From: Bradyrhizobium sp.
Lineage (GTDB): Bacteria > Pseudomonadota > Alphaproteobacteria > Rhizobiales > Beijerinckiaceae
NCBI GenBank assembly: GCA_004799435.1
Contig: SSMV01000089.1
Coordinates: 31,076 to 95,075 of the forward strand
Direction of reading: 5' to 3'
Length of the DNA stretch: 64,000 bases
Shown here: in pieces, positions 56,741-64,000 of the stretch
Layout: each line of letters starts with the position of its first letter
Position numbering within the stretch: the first letter of the stretch is position 1
Notes under the pieces: model-generated
Database searches by the model: none
What the model was told of the DNA's origin: nothing
Seen by the model: the letters and a program-made list of their open reading frames with translations, nothing else
Made by a program: the position numbers and the translations under genes

Positions 56741-58426
56741 CTAGGCGCTTATCGTTTGGATTTCGAAGCTGGTGGCGATCTCGCCGCTTCCGCCGGGCCA
56801 AGCGAGCCGCAAGCGTTTCGTCGCCCGCTCATAGCCCAAATCCGACCACCAGACAGCATCTTCCAGCAGAATTTTGGCGCTTGAGCGCATCTCGATCCGC
56901 GCCTGACCCCGAGTCAGGGTCGCCGTCTCACCGGCGAGGGCGACAGCGACATCCGGGTGCAGGAGGAACGTCGCCGAGGCCCGGCGCGCCGCTGTCGCTT
57001 CGATGCGGTCGACGATCGCCAGACGCTGGCGCGACGCCTCGAACCGCCGGACATGGCGTCCAGCGCTGAGATAGCCGTCGTGGGTGCCCTCCAGCCGGAG
57101 ATGCTCGTCGTCGCATTCCAGACGCAGCAGCGAGACTTCGGGCCTTCGGCCGCAACGAAACGCGCCGAAGAATTCGGCCTGATCGGCCCCGTCGAAACAA
57201 AGCGTGTTGTGGGACGAAGCCGAGCGCGAGGCTACGCGTCGCGGGCCGGCGGAATATTCATAGACGCCGGGATCGACGATGATCCGTTCGCCCGCCACCG
57301 ACCATTCGAAACTCAGAATGTCGCCATGCGCATGCGCCGGCAGCGCGTCGGGGCCGATCCTTCCGCAATCGACGATGAGATAATTGCCGCCGTCGCGCAG
57401 GCCGAAATAGCCGGCTGACGAAAGGCCGATGCTCGGTCGCGGTTCCGGTCGAACGCCGAATTGCGCGGCGAAGACGTCGAGACACTCCGCCTGCGAATAG
57501 GCCATATGCAGACCGGCGTCATTGAACTGCGCGACGCAACCGTCGGGATGCGCGAGGTCGAGCATCGCCGCCGCCATGGCGCGCAGCGTCGCGTCGAGCG
57601 CTGGCGGCAAGGCTTCGCTGGGCAGGGCGTGGCGGCATTCAAGGAGATCGGCGAAGACTTGGGCGTGATAAGAGGGCGAGCGCTCATAGTGAACGCCGTC
57701 GGACAGCACCTGCTGGTCAATCGCTTTGCCGAGCTTGCGCAGCGCCAGCTTTCGCCACGCCAGCGCCGGCTCGCCCTTGAAATAGACCGAACCCCAGATC
57801 AGCGCCTTAAGGTTCTTGATCAGGTGATTGCCGCCAATGTCGGTTTCGAGATTGGCGGCAAGAAAAGTCAATTGCTCGGCGAGACTGCCGCGCGCCCGCG
57901 CAAGGAAGGCGGTCGGCGCTCGTTTCCCGCGCGTCGCGAGTTGCTGCATCCAGACGACGCTGCGCAGCGACAGGGCATAGGCGTTCCAACTGTCCCGCCA
58001 GGCGCCTTTCTGCATCGGCGAATTGGCGGCAATCCATTCGTCGATCAGCCGCATAAAAGCGGCGTCGTCGAGTTCTTCGAGATATTCCATGTAGTGCAGA
58101 TGCATCCGCCACAATTGGTCGGCTGGCGCGAGAGAGGGGGCCTGCCAATTGACGGCGCCTTGCATCGCGTGGGTGCGACCGAGGAAAGTGAAGACAGAGC
58201 CTTCCGGTTTGAAGGCGATCATTCCGCGTCGTGGCGGAAAGAGGGGCAGAGGCGGCGTCGCGGAGGCGCTCAGGGTCCCACGCCAGACATTGACCGGCCA
58301 TTCGGTGCGATCGCGCCAGGCGCGGCGCAGTGAAAGCCACAGCCGCCGCAGAATCTGGCTGGCCGGCACATGCCGGATGAAGGCGAGATTGCGCGCGAGA
58401 TCGCGCCAGGCGGCGCCCGCGTTCAT
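56741..58426 (-). CDS. heparinase II/III-like polysaccharide lyase family protein
   Basis: NHLIKNLKALIWGSVYF...SDGVHYERSPSYHAQVFADLLECRHAL...AHAHGDILSFEWSVAGERIIVDPGVYEYSAGPRR...SHNTLCFDGADQAEFFGAFRCGRR. Confidence 0.92.
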   Translation of the reverse strand: MNAGAAWRDLARNLAFIRHVPASQILRRLWLSLRRAWRDRTEWPVNVWRGTLSASATPPLPLFPPRRGMIAFKPEGSVFTFLGRTHAMQGAVNWQAPSLAPADQLWRMHLHYMEYLEELDDAAFMRLIDEWIAANSPMQKGAWRDSWNAYALSLRSVVWMQQLATRGKRAPTAFLARARGSLAEQLTFLAANLETDIGGNHLIKNLKALIWGSVYFKGEPALAWRKLALRKLGKAIDQQVLSDGVHYERSPSYHAQVFADLLECRHALPSEALPPALDATLRAMAAAMLDLAHPDGCVAQFNDAGLHMAYSQAECLDVFAAQFGVRPEPRPSIGLSSAGYFGLRDGGNYLIVDCGRIGPDALPAHAHGDILSFEWSVAGERIIVDPGVYEYSAGPRRVASRSASSHNTLCFDGADQAEFFGAFRCGRRPEVSLLRLECDDEHLRLEGTHDGYLSAGRHVRRFEASRQRLAIVDRIEATAARRASATFLLHPDVAVALAGETATLTRGQARIEMRSSAKILLEDAVWWSDLGYERATKRLRLAWPGGSGEIATSFEIQTISA

Positions 58427-59700
58427 TCGCCGGGCGCGCTGGCGCCGCTCGCTGCGCGAAGATCATGGGCGAGTGGGCGCCGGGCGGCGACATCGGCGAG
58501 GAAATCGAGGTAACGCGCCGCGATTGTCCGGCGATCGAAATTCGCTCTCGCATAGTCGAGCCCGGCGCGGCCAAAGGCGGCGGCGCGGTTCGGATCGTCG
58601 GCGAGCGCCGTCATGGCGTCGGCAAGCGCCCGGGCGTCCTCGGGCGGGATGGCGATCCCGGCTCGCGCCTCTTCGAGCGTTGCGCGCGCTTCGCCCTCGA
58701 CGCCGAGAATGATCGGGCATTGCATCGCCATGGCCTCGGCCATTTTCGACGGCAGCACCTTGGTGAAGGTCTCGCTTCGCTTGAGCAGGATCAGGCTCGC
58801 GTCGGCGGCGCTCCAGAAATCCGGCATTTCCGCCTTCGGGCGCTGGCCGAGGATCAGCACATTGTCGAGGCCGCGCGCCTCGCGCTCGGCCTGCAGGTGG
58901 GCGCGTTCGGCGCCGTCGCCGACCATCAGGAAGGCGATGCGCGCGTCGTGTTTGAGGATTTCGGCGGCGTCGAGAATGGTCGCGAGCCCATGCGCCATTC
59001 CATGCGTGCCCATATAGGCGCCGATGAACCTGCCCTCGAGGCCAAGCGAGCGACGAAGCGCGCCTCTATCGCCGCGCCGCACGAAGGCGCTCAAATCCGC
59101 GCCATTGACGAAGACGGCGATCTTGCCCGGGTCGCCGCAACGTTCGGCGATATGGGGAACGAAGGAGCGGGTCACCGAAACGATCCCGTCGGCCTGCCGA
59201 TAGGCGAAGCCTTCCAGCCATTCGAGAAACCGGGTCGCGAGGCCTTTGCGCATCGCGCCGACGGCGACGATGCTTTCCGGCCAGAGGTCGCGAATTTCGA
59301 GCACCCAGGGCGCGCGCTTGACGAGGCGCGCGAGCCCGCCGGCGAGGCCGCAGAAGAATTGCGGCGAGGTCGAGACGATCACATCGGCCTTTGGCAGCCA
59401 CGGCAGAGCAAGCGCGACGGCGAAGAGATAAGACAGGTAGTTGAGCGTGCGGCGCGCGAATCCCGCGTTGGGCGCCATCAGCGTCCAGATGCGGATCACG
59501 CGCACGCCGTCGATGAATTCGGACTGATAAAGCCGGTTGCGATAGCCGGGGTAAGCCACGCCATTGGGGTGGTTCGGCGTGCAGGTGACGACCGTCACCC
59601 CATGGCCCTTGGCGGCCCAGGCGCGGCAATGTTCCGAGGTTCGCGACGCGGGCGCGTTCACTTCGGGCGGATAGTAGTGGGAGAAGAACAGGATCCGCAT
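58423..59700 (-). CDS. GT4-like glycosyltransferase (WbuB-like)
   Basis: MRILFFSHYYPPEVNAPASRTSEHCRAWAAKGHGVTVVTCTPNHPNGVAYPGYRNRLYQSEFIDGVRVIRIWTLMAPN. Confidence 0.94.
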   Translation of the reverse strand: MRILFFSHYYPPEVNAPASRTSEHCRAWAAKGHGVTVVTCTPNHPNGVAYPGYRNRLYQSEFIDGVRVIRIWTLMAPNAGFARRTLNYLSYLFAVALALPWLPKADVIVSTSPQFFCGLAGGLARLVKRAPWVLEIRDLWPESIVAVGAMRKGLATRFLEWLEGFAYRQADGIVSVTRSFVPHIAERCGDPGKIAVFVNGADLSAFVRRGDRGALRRSLGLEGRFIGAYMGTHGMAHGLATILDAAEILKHDARIAFLMVGDGAERAHLQAEREARGLDNVLILGQRPKAEMPDFWSAADASLILLKRSETFTKVLPSKMAEAMAMQCPIILGVEGEARATLEEARAGIAIPPEDARALADAMTALADDPNRAAAFGRAGLDYARANFDRRTIAARYLDFLADVAARRPLAHDLRAASGASAPGE

Positions 59701-59712
59701 GAATGCGAGCCT

Positions 59713-61566
59713 TCACATCTGCAAGGCTTGCGTGGCGGAAGGAGCGGCGCCGTCGCGAGCGCGACGCGCCGGCGGCAAGTAGGATTTGGCGAGGCGTGGC
59801 AGCCAATGGCGGCTCCACAGGCGATCTTCGATCGCCTCGCCGCCGTCGAACCAGCTTCGCAACGGGATGCCGAAACCGGTCTTCGGCCGTTCGACGACAC
59901 TCGCGGGCAGGGGACGGCTCGGCGCGTTGGCGAGCAACCGCTTGCCATCGCGTGTCGAGGCGCGGGCGAAGAGCGGCGCAACTTGAGCGACCAGCACGCT
60001 GTCGACGAGCGGCGTGCGAATTTCCAGACTATGCGCCATGCCCGCCCAGTCGGCGTCGCGCAGCAATTGATTGCGCAGATAGAAAAGCGATTCGAGCACG
60101 GCGACTTTGCCGAAGTCGAACCGCGGTTCCGGCGCCAGCGCCTGCGCGATCGCCGCGAGCGGTTGCAACGCGGCGAGACCTTCGGCGGCGAAGTCGCGGT
60201 CTCCCATCGCCTCGCCAAGTTCGCCGGGCAGGAAGACCCCGCGCTGAAGCAGATAGGCGCCGGCGAACGTCGGACCGAGTTCGAGCAATCCCGCCGATTT
60301 CGGATGAAGCTTCAGACCGGCGCGCTGCGAGAGGGCGAGAGCCGCTTCGCCGATCGCCTTGCGGCCGGGAAGGTGGCGCAGGAAGCCGAGCGCACGCACG
60401 ATCCGCGGCAGTCGCGCGAATGTGCTGTAGCCGCCCAGCAACTCGTCGCCGCCCATGCCTGAGACGGCGACTTTCAACCCAAGTTCGCGCATCGCCTTGG
60501 CGACGAACCAGGTGTTGACGCCGTCGATGCTCGGTTGATCCATCGCCGCGAGAATTTTTGGCAGATCGTTTTTGAATTCGGCCTTATCGACCCAGCGGAT
60601 GGTCGATTGCGCGTCATATTGGCGCGCGATGTTGGCCGCCAGCGAGGATTCGTCCTGCGGGCCGCCGCGAAAAGCCTCGAAGGCGAGGGTCACGGTTTGG
60701 ATCGATTGCTGGCCGCAATCGCGCATCAATCCAAGGAGACCGCCGGAATCGACGCCAGCCGAGAGGAAGACGCCGACCGGTACGTCGGACATCATATGCG
60801 CGCACACACTGTCGAGCGCGCTATGGCGGAAAGACTCGGCCACATCCTGCGGCGGCGAGGCGTCCTCGGCCTCGCGATAAATGCGCGCGAGCGAAAAATA
60901 AGCTTGCGGCGCTCCGACGCCCTCGGCGTCGACGACGAGCGAAGCGCCCGCCGGCACGGCGCGGATCGCCTTGTAGCAAGTGAAGGGCTCCGGCACATTG
61001 CCGAAGAGGTGGAACCCCGCCACGCCCGCCGAATCCGGAGCGCTCGAGACAGCGCCGCATTCGACGAGCGCCTTGACGCTGGAAGCGAAGCGCAGGCAGC
61101 GTCCGTCGTCGGCGTAATAGAGCGGCTTGATGCCGTAAGGATCGCGCGCCAGCAACAGACGCCGGGCCTGCGTATCCCAGAGCGCGAAGGCGAACATGCC
61201 GCGCAGCATCCCCAGCATCGCGCGGCCATGAAGCCGATAGAGATGGATGAGAACTTCGCAGTCCGATCGGCTTTTGAAGACGCAGCCGCGCGACTCAAGC
61301 TCGGCGCGAAGTTCGGGGAAATTATAGATTTCGCCATTGTAAGTGACGACGATCGTGCCGTCGGCGCTCGCCATCGGCTGAATGCCGCTGTCGGTCAGAT
61401 CGACAATCGCCAGTCGGCGATGGCCGAAGGCTAGGCGGCCGTCCTCGCCCACCCATTCGCCGCTTCCGTCGGGACCGCGATGGGCCATGCGGTCGCGCGT
61501 GCGGCGCAGCTCGTCGAGATCGACCGCTGGACCGTTATAGGCGAATAGACCGTTGATTCCGCACAT
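59713..61566 (-). CDS. asnB: glutamine-hydrolysing asparagine synthase family amidotransferase
   Basis: MCGINGLFAYNGPAVDLDELRRTRDRMAHRGPDGSGEW (Cys2 Ntn), PVGVFLSAGVDSGGLLGLM, SGMGGDELLGGY. Confidence 0.94.
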   Translation of the reverse strand: MCGINGLFAYNGPAVDLDELRRTRDRMAHRGPDGSGEWVGEDGRLAFGHRRLAIVDLTDSGIQPMASADGTIVVTYNGEIYNFPELRAELESRGCVFKSRSDCEVLIHLYRLHGRAMLGMLRGMFAFALWDTQARRLLLARDPYGIKPLYYADDGRCLRFASSVKALVECGAVSSAPDSAGVAGFHLFGNVPEPFTCYKAIRAVPAGASLVVDAEGVGAPQAYFSLARIYREAEDASPPQDVAESFRHSALDSVCAHMMSDVPVGVFLSAGVDSGGLLGLMRDCGQQSIQTVTLAFEAFRGGPQDESSLAANIARQYDAQSTIRWVDKAEFKNDLPKILAAMDQPSIDGVNTWFVAKAMRELGLKVAVSGMGGDELLGGYSTFARLPRIVRALGFLRHLPGRKAIGEAALALSQRAGLKLHPKSAGLLELGPTFAGAYLLQRGVFLPGELGEAMGDRDFAAEGLAALQPLAAIAQALAPEPRFDFGKVAVLESLFYLRNQLLRDADWAGMAHSLEIRTPLVDSVLVAQVAPLFARASTRDGKRLLANAPSRPLPASVVERPKTGFGIPLRSWFDGGEAIEDRLWSRHWLPRLAKSYLPPARRARDGAAPSATQALQM

Positions 61567-61615
61567 CGATCTTCTCGGCCGGAAAGCCGCTATCAGGGAG
61601 AAAACGGTCCCCTTG

Positions 61616-62338
61616 TCAACACGCGGCCGCGCCTTTGCGACACAAGAGGAACCAGAGACTGGGCGAAACGACGGGCCACAGGCTGCGCGGCGCGACGGGA
61701 TCGAAACCAAGCGCGGCCTCGCAGGGCAGTCCGGCGCCCGTCGCAAGCGCGATGAGTTCGCCGTGCGACCAGGCGCCTTTCGAAGTCTCGAGATAGGGGA
61801 AGGCTCGCGATCCGAAGATCGACGATAGGGCCCGCAGGCTTCTTTGCAGAAGGCGCAGGCCGGAACGCCGGTTCGGCGCGGAAAGGATCAGAAGCCCGTC
61901 CGGACGCAGCCGCTCAGCGACCGCGGCCAGCGCGCCTTTGGGATCGTCGAGATATTCCAGAACGCTGAGAAAGAGCGCGCCGTCATAGCCGTCGCCGGCG
62001 CGGGCGAGCGTCTCGATGGTTTCGACTTCATAGCGCGGCGACGCGCCGGAAGAAGGGATCGCTCTGGCCGCTTCGATCATCGCCGCCGAGCCGTCGACGC
62101 CGGTCACTTTCGCGCCGGCGGCGGCGAGCATGCGGCTGAAAACCCCGCTGCCGCAGCCAATGTCCAGCCACCTGCCGCCAACCGCGGCCCTCGGCAAAAC
62201 CTCGTGGAGGAAAAACTCGGCACGCCGCTTGAAGCCGCCGCTCTCATAGCGCCGGGCCCAGCCTTCGGCGAGCGTGTCGTGATAGGCGATCGCCGCCGCG
62301 GGATTGGCGGACCCATTGGCGCCGGGGACGATCGTCAT
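61616..62338 (-). CDS. class I SAM-dependent methyltransferase
   Basis: GGRWLDIGCGSGVFSRMLAAAGAKVTGVDGSAAMIEAAR. Confidence 0.92.
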   Translation of the reverse strand: MTIVPGANGSANPAAAIAYHDTLAEGWARRYESGGFKRRAEFFLHEVLPRAAVGGRWLDIGCGSGVFSRMLAAAGAKVTGVDGSAAMIEAARAIPSSGASPRYEVETIETLARAGDGYDGALFLSVLEYLDDPKGALAAVAERLRPDGLLILSAPNRRSGLRLLQRSLRALSSIFGSRAFPYLETSKGAWSHGELIALATGAGLPCEAALGFDPVAPRSLWPVVSPSLWFLLCRKGAAAC

Positions 62339-62351
62339 CTCGCGTTCCGCG

Positions 62352-63710
62352 TCAGCGCGCGCCCATTCCGGTCAGCATGATTCTGACGGTCTTGAGCACG
62401 ATCAGAATGTCGAGCCAGATCGAAAGATTCTTGATGTAGAAAAAATCATAGTGAAGCTTGCCCAGCACCTGCTCGAGGTCGGTCACATGCCCCTGATTGA
62501 CCTGGGCCCAGCCCGAGATGCCGGGCAGCACGATGTGGCGATATTGGTAGAAGGGCAGTTGCTCCTGATACCAATTGGCCAGCGGCACGGCCTCGGGACG
62601 TGGACCGATCCAGCTCATTTCGCCGCGCAGGATGTTGATGATCTGCGGCAGTTCGTCGATGCGCGAAGCGCGAAGCAGCGCGCCCAGTCGCGTGATGCGC
62701 GGATCGCCATCGACCGTAATGGCGTCCTGGCGCGAGCCGGGTCGCGCGCTGTCGACCGCCATGGTGCGGAACTTGTAGATCGCGAAGGTCTTGCCGCCGC
62801 GCGTCAGACGTTCCTGACGAAACAGGGCAGGGCCCTTGGAATCGAGCCGGACGAGGATCGCCACAGCAATCAGGAAAGGCCCGAGCAAGACGGCCGCGAT
62901 CGCCGCGGTCACGAAATCGATCGCGCGTTTGAGCGTGCTGTAGCCGTCGAGCGGATTGTGGGAGAGCAGCATATTCTCGGAGAGATGCTCGATCTCGAGC
63001 CGCCCGGTGATCGCCTCGCGAACGTCCTTGTGGTGGTAAACGGGAATGCCCGCCAGCGCGCAGGAGGTGAGAAACAATTGCCAGCGCGCCGGGATCTGCG
63101 CGTGCAGATCGGCGACGACGGCGTCGCATGGCGTAGGCAGCGTTTCCGGTGAATCGACGACGCGCCATGTTGCGCCCGGCAAGCCGAGCACCGAGCGCGT
63201 GTCGCCGACCGGCACCAGCACGAATTGGCGCTTGCGCGCGCGCCGCGCGGCGATCAGCACGCCGGTGAACCAGACGATGGTGATGAGATAGCTCGCGACG
63301 ACCGCGGTGCGCGAATATTCGAGACCGACGAGAAAGAACGCCGCCATCAGCACGAGGAACGAAGCGGTAAAGACCGGAATGACCGAGCCGACTTCGCGCA
63401 TGTTCGGCAGATTCGAGATCTTGCGCAGCGCGTAATAGCCGCCGCCGATCGCCGCGATCATGCCGATCGCGGTGTTGACCGAAGGCGAGGCGAGACCCGG
63501 CCATGTCGCGCCTTGGGTGGTGAGCTGCGGCACGCCGACCGCCAGGAGCAAAGCGCCGGGGAGTTGAAAGCGGATCCGCGAATAAAGCGGCGGTCGCGGT
63601 CCGAACGCCGCGCCCGACTTCGTGAAAATTTCGCGTTTGGGTTCGGCGGTCGAAAAAACGTCCTTGGTGACGCCAGAAACGCTCAGATCGCCTTCAGCGA
63701 GGAATGCCAC
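62352..63710 (-). CDS. polyprenyl-phosphate sugar-1-phosphate transferase (WcaJ/ExoY-like initiating transferase)
   Basis: Multi-TM N-terminus; KRAIDFVTAAIAAVLLGPFLIAVAILVRLDSKGPALFRQERLTRGGKTFAIYKFRTM...RASRIDELPQIINILRGEMSWIGPRPEAVPL...ISGWAQVNQG. Confidence 0.95.
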   Translation of the reverse strand: MAFLAEGDLSVSGVTKDVFSTAEPKREIFTKSGAAFGPRPPLYSRIRFQLPGALLLAVGVPQLTTQGATWPGLASPSVNTAIGMIAAIGGGYYALRKISNLPNMREVGSVIPVFTASFLVLMAAFFLVGLEYSRTAVVASYLITIVWFTGVLIAARRARKRQFVLVPVGDTRSVLGLPGATWRVVDSPETLPTPCDAVVADLHAQIPARWQLFLTSCALAGIPVYHHKDVREAITGRLEIEHLSENMLLSHNPLDGYSTLKRAIDFVTAAIAAVLLGPFLIAVAILVRLDSKGPALFRQERLTRGGKTFAIYKFRTMAVDSARPGSRQDAITVDGDPRITRLGALLRASRIDELPQIINILRGEMSWIGPRPEAVPLANWYQEQLPFYQYRHIVLPGISGWAQVNQGHVTDLEQVLGKLHYDFFYIKNLSIWLDILIVLKTVRIMLTGMGAR

Positions 63711-63841
63711 CTGCCCACGTCCCTATTCGCGCCAGCAATAAAGGCTAGACGCCATTACCATTGCGGTCCGCTTCGGAAAATATCCAAATTCAAATTCTTG
63801 ATGAATTTTTCGAGGGATGTCGGCCAAGGCCGCCCGGCGAC

Positions 63842-64000
63842 CTAAAGCCGAAGATCGGACTGGTCGGGCGGCAGGACGTATTTGAGATCGTAAACGACGT
63901 GGCGGGTTTTGCCATAGGCGTGGATGCCGGCCCCGCCCAGCGCCTTGAACTCGTCATGGGCGACCGCGACGATGATCGCATCATAGGCGCCCTTCTGGGG
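63842..64000 (-). CDS. nucleotide-sugar dehydrogenase (TviB/WbpA-like), C-terminal fragment
   Basis: Reverse reading ends ...PQKGAYDAIIVAVAHDEFKALGGAGIHAYGKTRHVVYDLKYVLPPDQSDLRL*; 5' part lies outside the window. Confidence 0.75.
   Translation of the reverse strand, partial: PQKGAYDAIIVAVAHDEFKALGGAGIHAYGKTRHVVYDLKYVLPPDQSDLRL

Noticed and set aside
58465-60462. 665-aa plus-strand ORF antisense to the GT4 and asnB genes
   Set aside because: Shadow ORF in a high-GC region; covers two confident genes.

Overview
The window is a high-GC alphaproteobacterial chromosome segment, probably Rhizobiales-like judging from protein content. I read it by eye from the sequence and the ORF track; no searches were run. 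The left half (about 1-36.9 kb) is mostly housekeeping and metabolism: a VOC extradiol-type dioxygenase truncated at the edge, a ParB-like protein, leuS-lptE-thpR, a RecD-like helicase carrying an N-terminal FYDLN zinc ribbon, hsp20-DUF1150-thyA-folA, a FAD-linked oxidase, hyi-glycerate 2-kinase, an M3 peptidase, an AIM24 family protein, maeB, a GH25 lysozyme, a polysaccharide deacetylase, YjbQ, a small tRNA-Leu-associated accessory patch, a GH38 alpha-mannosidase, an RND efflux pair, an isolated rplKA pair and aroQ. The right half (about 37-64 kb) is a large surface-glycan locus in two convergent blocks. The forward block runs DUF707 - glf - octapeptide-repeat protein - GT41/SPINDLY-like glycosyltransferase - DDD-motif putative glycosyltransferase - wecB - wecC. 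The reverse block has YdcF, a flippase, GT87, several GT4/GT2 enzymes, a bi-domain oxidoreductase, heparinase II/III, asnB, a methyltransferase, a WcaJ-like initiating transferase and a nucleotide-sugar dehydrogenase. The best candidate for an undescribed system is the 597-aa Ser/Thr-rich perfect octad-repeat protein (39812..41605), which contains a 17-octad (408 bp) higher-order repeat. It lies immediately upstream of an OGT-family (GT41) protein glycosyltransferase and a second uncharacterised glycosyltransferase, which suggests a dedicated repeat-glycoprotein system. A second notable feature is a 60 bp direct repeat of the tRNA-Leu(GAG) 3' end plus its terminator, flanking a small DoxX/DUF2934 module.
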